This document shows, in pieces, positions 23,085 to 35,340 of a stretch of 64,000 nucleotides of DNA; within the stretch, counting starts at the first letter, position 1, and each line of letters begins with the position of its first letter. The notes below the pieces were generated by a model. It was not told the origin of the DNA and ran no database searches. It saw only the letters and a program-made list of their open reading frames with translations. Location: NCBI GenBank assembly GCA_963978895.1, contig CAXBUH010000089.1, forward strand, positions 1 to 64,000. The letters are read 5' to 3'. A program made the position numbers and the translations under genes. Source of the DNA: Erpobdella octoculata. Taxonomy: Eukaryota; Annelida; Clitellata; Hirudinida; Erpobdellidae.

Positions 23085-23976
23085 TTAGTGAGGATTGTTT
23101 GGACTGTGTTTGGCAAATTCAAGCAAAATTTGTTTCCATTTATTCAAAAGTTTTTTTTTAAATTCAACGTTGTATTTTTGCATTTTATAGCTAATTTCCC
23201 ACATCATTTTATCATCTATGTTTTCTAATAAGTTAACTAGATGAGGTATGCTTTCGTAGATAATTCCATATGGCATTATTTGATAGAAATCTGCAAATTG
23301 CATCCAGTATAGAGTACTGTTGTAGTCTCGTTCGTTTTTTGGATCTGGCACTTTCGCTTAAGATGTATGGGGTGGTATGATGGAGGCCTTTGGACGTTGG
23401 TAAAAAAATGCTCCATTGAAAGATCTTTCTGGCATAATATAATGATCCACTTGCCAGCGTGCAAGAAGTTCTGGAGATGGAAAAAACATGGGAATGTTCA
23501 TGCGGTACTGCTCGAAGATGCTCATGACAGAAATTTGATAAGGAACGTGGATTAATGCTCGATGTTTAGCTAAACCTCTGTGACCGTATCTTCCCATTAG
23601 TTTCACTTTTGCAGAACAGTTGACCTAAAATTTTGTTTCAATATTAACTGGAAAATTTTTTATTAGAAACTGCTTTATAAACAAAACATTTCTAACTTGT
23701 TTGCAGGCTTCTGTGAAATTATTAAAGAAAATACTGTTAAACCCTCTATCACGTCTTCTGACCACCAAAAATTCATTAATTTCATTTGTATATTCAGCAC
23801 TTGTGTAATCACACATGCTAGGGATGTGATGTGTTTTGATGCCTGTATAGTATTTCAAAAACTCTGAATCATAGAGATTATTTCCTCCAAATAAGTTCCA
23901 TGGTTTTTCAGCCAATGTTCTTAAATTTTTATTTAACGTGTTTCATCTTTCTGCCGTGTATCTTCCAACGTCATAC
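23085..23976 (-). pseudogene. Glycosyltransferase-like gene, two exons, with two stops
   Basis: Exon 1 (23697-23976) follows the acceptor CTCTAG and encodes YDVGRYTAER, a TGA (23943-23945, where a Trp is likely), then NLFGGNNLYDSEFLKYYTG and IPSMCDYTSAEYT. A 72-bp GT..AG intron (23625-23696) separates it, in phase, from exon 2. Exon 2 encodes HRALIHVPYQISVMSIFEQY, NIPMFFPSPELLARW, a TAA (23358-23360), then DPKNERDYNSTLYWMQFADF, ending at 23085. From memory this matches an uncharacterised animal family with a glycosyltransferase-like fold (HRG-IPYQVS-MSLFE pattern); no catalytic residue is assigned. Two nonsense codons suggest a pseudogene. The preceding exon of the same gene type is at 56.3 kb. 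Confidence 0.5.
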
Positions 23977-24178
23977 CTAGAGAAATGATTGTTCAATGAT
24001 GTGACAAACTTGAAACATGATGCGATTAATCAATTATTATAACAAAAATACAAAACAATTCAATTGTAGATTTACATTGAAAGGATGCTAATACATTTTA
24101 CTACGGTAGAAGCAGAACCTTTATTTGCGGTTAAAATCTATATCGGGACTCCATTTCACTCTTCAGTTTCTATTATCA

Positions 24179-24369
<191 letters not shown>

Positions 24370-24794
24370 TATGTGTGTGCGTGTGTGTGTGTGTGAATGT
24401 CTGTCTGTCTGTCTGTCTGTCTGTGTGTTTTTTATTCATTGCTACACTATTCATCCGATCCGAATGGAATTTTCACACAACATTGAAAGTCAATAGAGGA
24501 AGGTTGTTGTGAAAAAAATTAAGATTGGTCACAAAGTGAGCGAGAATGGGAGAGCGAGCGGGAACGGGGACTTAAGAATGAACGGGAACGAAAGCGGGAG
24601 AGCAAGCGGGGATGAAAAAGTGACCGGGTGCGGAAGAGAAAGCGAGAAAAGGAAAAGAAGCGGGGGAGCGAGAAATAGCAGGAAAGCGAGCAAGAGCGGG
24701 AAAGCGATCGGGAATGAGAGAGCATGCGGGTAAGGAAACGGGAGCAAGAGAGAAAACCTCTAAAAACCCCGGGCAACGCCGGCTATCCCGCTAG
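24370..24794 (+). mobile_element. Type-2 non-autonomous Helitron-like element
   Basis: Starts in (TG)n(TGTC)n, then GCTACACTATTCATCCGATC and a GAGCGAGCGGGAACGGGG-type G-rich repeat region. It ends in the hairpin CCCCGGGCAACGCCGG, TATCCCG and CTAG (24791-24794) followed by T. The arrangement matches 1503-1700 and 54486-54692. No coding capacity. Confidence 0.65.
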
Positions 24795-25739
24795 TTGATA
24801 TATAAATGAATAGATGTTTTTATGAATTATTTTGATAAGTTATTCTCAAAAGTATTTCCGCTTGCTTACTAGATTCACCCAGGCAAATACCTTCTTAGAA
24901 CATTATAAAAAATTGATTTTCAACATGAGTGATAAAAAATAGATTGGTTTTAATGTGTTAACAATTACATAAAATGCATTATTATGAGAAGCAAATTTAT
25001 ATTCCAAGTTTCAGTTTGTATGGATGACGGAAAGCTTGTTAATTGTTACTTCCAAGATTTTTCTTTAATCAAGGAGGCCAACAAGTAAGACCGACGGTGA
25101 AATTAATATAAGAGATTTAAAACAAGTTTGAATTGTGGCTTTATATCTACAAACTTCGTCCGTCTGTAACCATTTATGAGGTAACCGCACCGATTTCAAT
25201 GAAATTTGGCATTTTAAAACACATAAAACACAAATACAAATTAATTTATTGTAAAAATTTTTTTAAAACGCTAATTAAAATACATATTTCATTCTTAACT
25301 TTTATAAATCTTTGCTTATTTGTGCCTACTTCAAACATTGTTAGTAGCTAAAGATTTTGTTGACTATAATTTTTTTTCTCAATTCTATTTTTTCCCAGTT
25401 AGATGTAAAATTCCCATATGTACGTTTAAAACTTTTCTCTTCCTTAGCACAAAAAGATTAGGCTGGTTAGTAGTTTATGATTCTTATTATTTTTTTATTA
25501 AAAGATAATGTTAAATTGCTGTTAGGATGTTTAAAGTTGTGTTTTTTTTCTTTAAGAACCATTTAACAACTGATTTAGAGAGAACATTAAGTTTATTTTA
25601 TTTGATTGATTGAACAGTTGAACCATTTCAATAAGCATTGCAATAATTTTTTTCATTTGGTTTTTTAATCTTTTAAGGTGTTGGAATCTTCAAATGGATA
25701 TTCAAAACATGCTTTTATTGAATGGTGTTTCGTGATGCA
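24795..25739. other. AT-rich stretch, no gene seen
   Basis: Contains a short module CGTCCGTCTGTAACCATTTA, then ACCGATTTCAATGAAATTTG (25155-25210), similar in style to the CCGATC-AATGAAATTT modules of the type-2 elements. Nothing else is recognised. Confidence 0.4.
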
Positions 25740-28280
25740 ACATATATATACATACAACAAGAAATGTTTGATCCAGCTGTTAAGCAGCAAAAAGCTATAA
25801 ATCTAATAGCAGGATTAAATACTTTATACTTATGATGAACTAATAACTGCTATGCAAAATGAAGATCTTTTTGAAAGTTGTTTTTTGAAAGATTTGGTGG
25901 TAGTGGGAAAACATATGTCTACAAAACCATATTGAGTTCAGTGGCCAATGCTTAAGATTGCATTACCAGTTGCATCTACAGAAATTACTGCAATTTTACT
26001 ACGAGGTGGAAGAAATTATTATTCCCAGTTCAAATTACCTGTACAATTGTTAGACACTTCAACATTTTCAATGCGATTATATTGGATTATATTCCTTTCC
26101 CGTGTTGAGTGGTGTTCCTCAGGGAAGCGTGTTAGGTCCATTGTTATTTGTGATCTATATCAATGACATTTGTGGTGTTAGCGAAAACATCTACCTTTTC
26201 GCGGACGACGCCAAGTTGTTTAGACCGATCGCGGACTTCAAAGACACTCGGGAACTGCAGTCCGACATTTATAAATTGCAGCAGTGGTTCACAAGATGGC
26301 AAATGACAGTGAATCCATCTAAATGTTGTGTTTTAAAGGTTGGAGGTAATCGTTTTGCAGCGGATTACTATATGCAAGATACATCAGGTTTGTCTGTTGT
26401 GGTTCCTGAAGTTAGCTCGGTTACTGATCTAGGAATCATACTGGATTCAAAATTGAAATTCAGAGACCATGTGTTCTCTAGAATCAAAAAGGCCAATTCC
26501 TTGTTGGGTATAGTTGGAAGAACTTTGAAATATCTGCCTGAGGATGCTTTTGTAACATTGTACAAATCTCTGATTAGATCTCAATTGGAGTACGGAGTTC
26601 AGATTTGGAGTCCTCACGGGCGTGGTCTGATTGAAGAACTCGAAAGGGTTCAGCGAAGGTTTACCAGAATGGTCAGGTCATGCAAAGGTCTCATTTATAC
26701 GGAGAGGTTGAAGAAACTCAGATTGCCTTCCCTGACATATAGAAGAAAGCGAGCCGACCTAATTCTTCTGTATAAAATGAAGTCTGGTCAGTTGATGGAT
26801 TGCCACTGTCCGGGGTTGACCCTTTGCCCTTACGAAAGAACTAGGGGACATGAGTTCAAGTTGGCTACTAGGTTGGCTCATAAAGATTGCAGGAAGTATT
26901 ACTTCAGTAACAGAGTGGTGGACGACTGGAATCAGCTCCCTGGGCCGGTGGTGTCTGCTGAATCGTTGTCTTTGTTTAAATCACTTTTGGATGATTTTTT
27001 TGGTGATATGCAATTTGATTTTGCTTAGGATTTTTATTTTGCTCGGTTTGTTTTTCGTTATTTTTGTTGTATTTGTTTGCGCGTTCAGTTTGTGTTTATA
27101 TTGTTCGGCGAGGGGCTTGCCCGTGCCTGGTTTATAATAATAATAATAATATACTTTAGATGCGGAGGTTATACGAAAGTCTAAAATTATAATTTAGGAT
27201 GAGTCTACGATGGCAGCCAGCACTGCATTGAAAGCTGTAGATAAACTATTTAAAGAGATAATGAAAAGTTTGAAACTATTTGGTAGAAAAACATTGCTTA
27301 TTGGTGGAGATTTTTGTCAAACACTACCTGTAGTACCTCATGGGACCAGAGCTGCATTTATCAAAGCAAGCCTAAAGTTTAATGAACATTGGAACAGGTT
27401 CAAAGTTTTGAAACTTAAAAATTATGTCTTTTTTATATATCCTGATTTTAGTCAATGGTTAGCTAAATGGGTAATGGCACCTTAAACAACAATTATGGGT
27501 TTTCTGATGATATAATAGAAATTCTTCAAAATATGATAACAAAAATTCTTTAATTTATGAAATCTTTGGTTATAGAATAACCATTTCAGATATTGAACGC
27601 TATTCCAGTCGAGCTATAATATGTTAAAAAATCAAGCTATATTATGTTAAAAAAACTTGGAAGTTGATGAAATCAATGAAAAAGTGTCAGATATACTTGA
27701 ACGCAAACAAGTAACTTATCTTAGTGCAGACTCCATTGATGATGCAAATGATGAAGACATGCAAAATTAGCCAATTGAATTTCTTTGAAATGCCGCCACA
27801 TAAACTTCAATTAAAAACTGGTTGCATAATACTGTTATTAAGAAATCTTTACACTATACGAGGACTTTGCAATGGAACTCAATTAATGTTAATGGTTAGA
27901 GATACTGCAAATTTTAATACTGCAGAAATTTTAATTGGGACAAGTAAAAGGTAAAAAAGAAATTGTTTTTTTCCTAATATAGATTTGGCTCAACGAATCC
28001 AGAACTTCTTTTTGTTCTCAAAAAACATTTTCCAGTTAAGCTGGCATTTGAAGTGACAATAAATAAATCTCAAGAAGAAACATTAGACATGGCAGGCATT
28101 CATTTAACAGAGCCTGTGTTCAGACATGGACAGTTATATATTGCCATGTCTCAAGTACGTCGTGATTACAATGTTAAAATTAAAATTTACGTAGGAATGG
28201 ATCTAGGACATCTAATCAAAGGATCTGATGCAATTTTTAAAAAAATGTTGCTTATACAAATATATTCACCTTATAATTAA
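25740..28280 (+). pseudogene. Helitron-type Pif1 helicase, decayed, split by a LINE
   Basis: Across frames: YDELITAMQNEDLF, FGGSGKTYVYKTILSSVANA (Walker A), FNAIILDYIP, then the LINE insert (26099-27152), then TLDAEVIRKSKIII-stop-DESTMA (Walker B; the Trp before it is TAG). GGDFCQTLPVVPHGTRAAFI (motif III) and NPDFSQW follow, and near the end MTINKSQEETLDMAGIHL, HGQLYIAMSQVR. These are signature motifs of the SF1B helicase of Helitrons. The Rep domain was not found upstream. Multiple stops and shifts show it is dead. It is distinct from the family-1 helicase at 43.6-45.9 kb. Confidence 0.8.
26099..27152 (+). mobile_element. LINE 3' fragment with RT C-terminal half, (TAA)n tail
   Basis: A 308-codon open stretch begins at the RT B-motif (SGVPQGSVLGPLLFVIYIND), includes FADDAKLF (catalytic DD) and the downstream LGIILDSKLKFRDH and LEYGVQIWSPHG blocks, and stops at 27026-27028. 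About 100 bp of 3' UTR ends in (TAA)n at 27134-27150. Flanks are the Helitron helicase codons ..DYIP and TLDAE.., which join almost in frame, so this is a 5'-truncated insertion of a jockey/CR1-like LINE. No clear target duplication was found. The RT part has no internal stop, so it is fairly young. Confidence 0.85.
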
Positions 28281-28890
28281 TAAAAAAAATAATATTTAGA
28301 GTATTTTTATAGAGATTGTTATTTTGTAGTTGATAATAAAACTAATTTTTAGAGTTAAATATTTTTGTGTTTTTTAGGCCTGTTGTCCGACAGGCTTTGA
28401 AGCTAGTTATATAAATATTTGAGTAATTCTTACATATTGCTATTTCAAATTTGAAGCACAGTATGTAGAAAATTATGAACTATTCTGAAAATAATATCCA
28501 AAAACTATCACATTTAAAAAAAATTAGTCTTGCTAAAAATATTTCCACATGTAAAGATAAGCGGGTAAGGGAGATAGCCAGAGAAATTCAGGTATTTTCA
28601 TCTTTTTAAACAATATAAAAAATAGTCTTTAAAAAGCTAAAAATATTATCTTAAGAAAATAAAAACCTACCAACTGATATGACAGAAACTGGTTTTTCTC
28701 ACCTCCCTTTATACTGGTGACAATGTGACTCACACCTAGAAAACAACACAAGACGAGTTTTCCATCCTCACCTATCACTCAAACGCTTTTATATATTTTT
28801 TACTATTTTCCCACATTGTTCCAAATTTTTCATCATTTTTTTCATTTTATCATATGCAACCCTTCAATATCTAGCCCGCACAATTTCAAG
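28281..28890. other. AT-rich stretch with one exon-like block
   Basis: Nothing firmly assigned. At 28474-28591 (+) an ATG-led open block reads NIQKLSHLKKISLAKN, then CKDKRVREIAREIQ, followed by GTATTT, a possible donor. I do not recognise it. Confidence 0.25.
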
Positions 28891-29639
28891 CAGAGGTTCT
28901 CAAAGTTCTTTGGCTCTGGACCCACTTGTTAATATTTTTGACATCTCGGGATCCACTGAATAAAATTCTGCATCGAGTACTCAGTAATATCTTATAAAAC
29001 ATATTCCGATTTACAGACAGCGTTTAGAAACTTTAGAAATTAGCATAAAAATGAAACTAAAGTAAACAGAAATTTTTTTTATTGAAATGCAATGCAAAAG
29101 CAACAGATTTAACAGAGCTATAACAGTTTAATTATATTTATACTGTCAAGTTTAAAGAATCAATGTGAAGGCTGGGCCTGCATGTTACTCATAAGTAAGT
29201 CAATGCGTGGTTTAAAACAGGCCAGGCACAGTCTCATGTCGTAAACAAAGAAAAAAACTCAAATTTTGTTTTTTTTTCAAAGAATAATTTGGTAAATTTT
29301 TATAAAATTAAATAATTTTGATAAGCAAGAAATTGTTTTTTTAACATTTTTCAAACCAGTTTAAATGATTTTCTGTCGTTTTAATTTCTTAGTTCTTTGA
29401 AACTAAACTTCTCCATGTTAAACGATAGGCGCTTCCGGTATACCTATTCTATTATATATATGGTCCAATCATAGTCAAATAATGTTGTTCCGCTAGTTAA
29501 ACCGGAATAAAATATAAAATTTGCGGGTTACTGAAATAAAAAACAAGAAAAGTTATGTTTTCCTAAAAACTTTCGCGACCCACTGGCCAGAACTTTGCGA
29601 CCCACTTTTGGGTCGCGACCCACAGTTTGGGAAAGTTGG
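28891..29639. mobile_element. hAT-type non-autonomous element (degenerate ends)
   Basis: The left end CAGAGGTTCTCAAAG and the right end (inverse) CCAACTTTCCCAAACTG resemble the CAG-G-TTCTCAAACT type of hAT ends. GGGTCGCGACCCA-rich sequence lies just inside the right end. Flanking 8-mers ATTTCAAG and ACTTAAAG match at 6 of 8. No coding region inside. Confidence 0.4.
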
Positions 29640-30065
29640 ACTTAAAGTTTGTCGCCGTCTGACTCAAAATTTCTAATACTCTTTTTATATATACTAAATG
29701 CAATCTTAATCAACTTAGATAATTACCCCTTCAATCAAGAGCGCAATAGTGCATCATATAAAAGGTTTTTGAAGTCAGAACCCTTTCTAAAACAAAAAAT
29801 CTCAAAAATTTCAATTTCTAAAAATATAACAATTAACTGACATAAGTGTTGATAAAAAAAGAAAAAAGTCAATGTAACAATCTTTATTAATAAGTCATTA
29901 TAAATTTGTAGACTACTCATATTATTGTTTGAATGGAAACTAACCAGGGTTTTTTTTATATATAAATATTCCGGAAAAAACTTATTTAAGAAGTTCTGCA
30001 TTATACAATCATTCCCGAACAATGCCAAGTTCATGTGGATTAGCAAGGTTAACGATCTCTAAACT
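29640..30065. other. AT-rich stretch, no gene seen
   Basis: Nothing recognised between two hAT-type remnants. Confidence 0.4.
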
Positions 30066-30860
30066 CAGGGGTCTCAAACTCAATTTGCCTGGAGACCACA
30101 TGAGTTAGAGTTTGGGTTAGGCTGTGCTGATTCAAGTTAATAAAAAAATACAACTTTTCAGTCTCTTCTATCTTTATTTAGTATTTTTCAATAAATGTGC
30201 AAACATTGGTTTAACTGGCCGAACTTTTGATGCTTTTGCTATGCCTACTGTTTTTTACTGGAAGAAACCTGGCTGCGTTCTCAGTTGAAACACATTAAAC
30301 TTGAGGGAGGACGCAATTGAGACCCTCAGTATAGCTCGAAATTGCTCAACAGTGAGTTTAGACATATACATAGCCTTATTGAAGTTCATGGTGGAAAATA
30401 GTTTTTTTTAGACATAAATGTGCTTCCAAAAAGGCGCAAAGTCCGGGTGAACATTCTTGAAAGCTCAGAGAAAGTGGGGGAATCCTCTCAAACATTTTCC
30501 ATGCTTGTCTGCTTTTTTATCCATTTACCTTAACTTAGCTTTCAAATGAGAGTTGCATAGCAAGTGGATGAGTTTTTACTGCCACACAGGAAGAGCATCT
30601 TAGACATTGAAACAGAAGGGGTCATCAAAAACTTTAAAAGTAGCTCAGCGATTTTTAAAGTTTGCAAATCTGTGATCAAATCTTTTTTGGTTTATCAATG
30701 GCATCAATATAGTTCCCACCACTGAATGGCGTGTTCACATCTACAAATGCTATGAATGCTTGCAAATGGCTGAAGATTTTTTGAAGGAGCTGAGCTTTCC
30801 ATATATTGGGTTTAGTGGAAAACGCTTTCACGTTGTCATAGGTAAGCAGCATTGAAAAGC
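30066..30860 (-). pseudogene. hAT transposase C-terminal relic (GTF2IRD2/ZBED-like type)
   Basis: The right-hand TIR-like end CAGGGGTCTCAAACTC is at 30066-30081. On the minus strand, fragments in changing frames read NVKAFSTKPNIWKAQLLQ, FDDPFCFNV, FPHFL..AFKNVHPDFAPFW and LFSTMNFNKAMYMSKLTVEQ followed by FRAILRVSIASSL. The last two match the hAT dimerisation domain of Charlie-like transposases of the kind fused into GTF2IRD2. Stops occur throughout. The other end of the element was not found. Confidence 0.6.
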
Positions 30861-33800
30861 TGTTTCTAGCCCTGTAAATATTTGTTCAGTCCATTCAACT
30901 CCTGTTTTTTTATATTTTCTTTTTTTTTTAGTCTTTAGGCAAATTTTATAAATCTGCAATGAAGTTATGTAAGTTTTTTTTTTATCTGTTCCACTTCTAA
31001 GAGGCTAGATAACCAACTTTGAACGGCGACAAGAAGCTAGCTAAATTCCGGCGCATCATTGACTTTCCGCTTTTATTGTCTGTTTTATTAAAAAAATGAA
31101 TACAAGTTTCAACAGTAGAAAACAATAACATCTTAAACGGTTTACAGAACTCTATCCAGATCAACGACGAGCTTCAATTAATTACTACATTTACTGCGCC
31201 TAAACCATAGATCACTTATGCACCCAAATAGAATTTATAAAAATCTTTAAAGTAATTCATTTTACGACGTTTATATTAACTTGCACCGTTGCTTGTGATT
31301 TGTTTGTTTGTTTCATCACCGAGTGCAAATAATCGCCGAATGCAAATAAGTACCTCGAGTGCAAATAAGCACATCCACTAAAAAATTTTAATATTTAAAA
31401 ATAAACAATAAAAAATATAAATATTATTACAACGCTTACATTACCTTGCAACGTTGTTTGTGATTTGTTTGTTTGTTTTATCGCCGAGTGCGAATAAGCA
31501 CATCGACGTTGTTTTTTTACAATTTGTTTGAATAGGCACATCGAGTACAAATAAGAACATCAAGTGCAAATAATAAAAAATTAAAACAGTAAAAAAATAT
31601 TTAGTTTTATAAAAAAAATCACACTAAAAAAAGAAAATAATATAAAGTATAAAAAATATTTTGATAAAAAAAACGCTCGTATATTAATGTACTAAAATGT
31701 TAAAAATAATATTAAAGTGTATATATTACAATTTTTTTTAACTATACTTTTTGTTTTGAATATAAGAGTGTTGGGCGTTATCTATATAATATCTTTAATT
31801 TATCGCCCATTTATCGCCCAACGCTTTAATCTTGACATTGAATACTGATAATATGAAGGGTGTGATCAAAAGTTATTTTCTACTTTTTGACAGGACAATA
31901 CAAAACCTCTTTCAAGAAATTGCTTCTTTTTCTAGAAATTTTTTCTATTACTTTATTTATAGTTGAGTTAGCTTTGCCCATATTTTTAGAAGTGAAACGG
32001 ATAAGAGTACTTACAATTTATAAAACTTGCTAAACATTATAAAAATAAAATAAAACATATAAAACGTTTTAGAAACACACTTTTACTTCTAAATGCACTA
32101 AAAAGGAAGAAATAATTGTTTTTGGGTTCACCAATATGTCTCTTAAATAGTCTGACAAAATATAAAAATGTGGGCCATTCTCTTTATAGTTTATAATTAG
32201 CAGAGTTTGTAAAAAATTAACTTCCCACACTTTTTCACTTCGTTAAACTATGTATAATCGAATAGCACAAAAAATTGTTTTTAGTGCATTTAGAAAAAGT
32301 GTGTTTCTAAAATGTTTTATATATAATTTTATTCTTTGTTGTTTTCTGCCAAAACATAGTTTCAGCTTTGGACTTTAACTTTTTTGCATTTCTGCCTTAC
32401 ATAGTTTTTCGATATTTTACATTCAGCCATGAGTTCATAAAAGCTATGAATTCTTTGAATACAACACATTTAACAAGACTGAAGAGCATAACAACACAAA
32501 CTAAAAATTTTGTTACTTTCACATTAAAGATAAACTGTTGACGGTCTATCATAGTTTATCATAGCAGTCAGTTATAGATGTCACAATCAAACTCTTAATC
32601 AAAATTTTGGAGTTGCAAAGAAACACCATTTAGAATGCTGTTTTGGCATCTTTTACATCATTTATACTGTTTAATAGTCATAGGATCTAAAAACAATAAA
32701 GTAAAATTTTGTACACCAACAAAAAACATGTATATGCATAGTTGAATTTGACCAAGTTGACGTTTCTTGGCCATTTCAGCCTTCTGTAGTATAGCAGCCA
32801 CTATAGTATCATATCATAGCCACATCTATAATATAGATGCTACGGTCATATAAGTTCTAAATGATAAATAGCCTTGAGATGACAGTAAAGTTAAGATGTA
32901 GAAAATGTTTACACCCTGATACTTTTTAAAAATTTTTAAATTGGCAAATACGTGTTTTTACATATTTCTTTTAGCGCAAATAAAAAAATGATATGAAATA
33001 CAAATATATAAAAGTTGACCAAAATAGTTGTTTCTAAATAGTTTATGTTCGAAATTCCGATATTCGCTATAAACCAAAAAAGCGTTTTTCCGTGGGGCGT
33101 TTGGAAGTAGACGGGAAATATTCCATGCTCAATTCTGTTACATAACAACTTATATGATGACAATTGACAGTTGCTAGACAAAAAACTTTGTTAAAAATAA
33201 ATTGAAACAACTTAATAAAATTAAATAGAAGGTAGGGTAAAGTCGGGTATTACCGCCACCCACCACATTAACATTTGGTTTTTTCTAATTGTTACTGAAT
33301 TTATGAAAAGGCGCTTTGAAATTTTTTGATCGATGAAGTGAATTTTAAGAAGAATCGTTGAAGAATAAAATAAAACAGCACATCACTAAACTTATTAACT
33401 TTGCTTACATCACATATACTTTGTTTGAAATTTTTTTAAATTACCGTTTCTTTAAATATAGTATAGTGCTTTTTTGATAAAGTCAATCAAGTGCTTTTAG
33501 TGTAAGGTAATTTCTCTACCCAGGGTTTTCGAACCAGGCAACTGCTGCATCTCGATAACTTGTTTTTGCAGTTATTTTACTCAATTTTCAATTTTTGTTC
33601 ATTATTATTACGTACTTTTATATCTTTTGTATTTCTAAATTGAGTGTATTTGAAATATATCATATTGATACATATTGAGTGTGTTGAAAAACTCGTTTTT
33701 TCCTTTACTTGTTTTTAGTTTTGAATGTACTAATGAATAGCAAATAGCTTATAACAACGTAATTTTTATAAAAGAAAGCCCAACTTAAAAAAAGATTGAT

Positions 33801-34405
33801 TGAAAATAGTGAAAACAGAGTTTTGCATAACATAAGCAATGGGCTAGTTAAATAGTTGCTCAACACTAATTTACATTGAAATAACTTTAAATTAGTAGTT
33901 TAAACAATCCCAAAGTTAATTTATCTTGTCTTTTTGAAACGTTTTTCCTGCATCGACGAAATCTTGGAGTACGCCGATGAACGAATAGTTTCCCTCTGTT
34001 AAATCTACCTGCGCCAAACACACAAAATACAATTATAAGGCATGCCAAGCTTTAATTATTTGTTGAGCGCTAAAACTGAGTTTTCCTAAAAATTGTGAAA
34101 ATGCTCTATTCAGAGAGACTCTTATTATAGTTTTACACAGCTTTCAATAAACTTGGTTACCCATTCAACATACATCAGTTTCTTGTAAGACTTTTCTAAC
34201 GCTACAATGTTTTTTTAGGAAACCAGATTTATCTATGTTTTGAGATGACTATTTTTAAGCTCATATATTTATTGACAAAATCATTCGTAAACATCTTTGG
34301 TGCCTATCGTCCCCTGCTGTGTGGCTGCGTCGGTGAACTGCTCAATCGTTTGGACATGCTTTGTGGGGCAAGAATAAAATTACAAATTTTGTTTGTAGTT
34401 CTGAA
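30861..34405. other. Long AT-rich stretch with repeats, no gene seen
   Basis: Holds an imperfect tandem duplication of about 165 bp (about 31275-31440 and 31440-31600; units include TTGTGATTTGTTTGTTTGTTT and GAGTGCAAATAAGCACATC) and the inverted partner (31580-31735) of the repeat at 15.9 kb. The rest has no coding or terminal signature I can support. Confidence 0.4.
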
Positions 34406-35340
34406 TAGAAGTGAGCGTGGGAAACACTCTTCGTTCCCATCTCTATCTATCCTTGCAAGTATTATCCCAATTATCATTACACACACCATTATCATCCCCG
34501 TCACCACACTATTCTGGCTGTCTTCATTTTCATCCTTATCTCCAACCATTCTCGAAGTCGTTCATCCTTACCTCCACCCCTATTTCAGTCAATCCTTGTC
34601 ATTATTTTTCATTGTGTCACTTCATTCTAATTACAAATAAGTATTGATATTTAAAGTGGCAATATATATGTAATCAAATTAAATATTATCCAATAATTTA
34701 TTGAAGACAGCGAATAAATAAAAGGTACAAATACTGATTTGACTCAGCTGGGTTTCACGATCATTAACATAATCTACCAGTAAAGTAAAGGTGTAAAAAA
34801 GTCAAAATTTTGATTGCCATCCCACTGTTTTCCATAGGTGTTTTTACTATTCCCAATCCATTCAAAAATTTAAATTAGTGTCCATTTCCTTTTTCCCAAG
34901 TCCACAATTTCCATTCCTATTTTTTCCATTTTCATGCGCTCAACAATCAACACATGTGTTGTTTTTTTATATATTAAAGAATGTAAAGCAATACATAAAA
35001 AGTCTAAAAAATGGGTTATTGTCATTAATTATTGATGTTACTATGCAAAAATAACAAACTATTATTGTTCTCTGGTAATAAGGATGTCCTACGCTTTACA
35101 AGCATGTTTACATATGTGCTAAATACTCTTTAACTGGCTGCGTAAGGCCTTTAATGCATGGTTTAAAAAATACGCATCCCCATTCCCGCGGCAACCCCAC
35201 AGCGTTTGTTTCCACCACATGGTAGTCCCGCAACTTTATTTCTATAACCGCGGTATTCTAGCAGCAATTGTCACCATTTCTGCTGAATTACCGCGGAATC
35301 CTTGGTATTCCCATTGTCCCCATTACAGCGTACATCTCTA
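34406..35340. mobile_element. Candidate non-autonomous hAT element, 935 bp
   Basis: Left end TAGAAGTGAGCGTGG, right end (inverse) TAGAGATGTACGCTG; both resemble TAGAGAGTGACACGG of the complete hAT at 17.8 kb. Flanking 8-mers GTTCTGAA and TTTCTGAA differ at one position. Near the right end, GCGGTAAT and GGGGACAATGGGAATACC (minus strand) recall the subterminal repeats of that hAT. Confidence 0.5.

Noticed and set aside
28474..28591. Plus-strand first-exon-like block before GTATTT
   Set aside because: It looks protein-like but is too short, with no partner exon or family.
33921..34010. Minus-strand exon reading LTEGNYSFIGVLQDFVDAGK after a GCGCAG acceptor
   Set aside because: Only about 30 residues, ends in a stop, and no family or neighbouring exon could be recognised.
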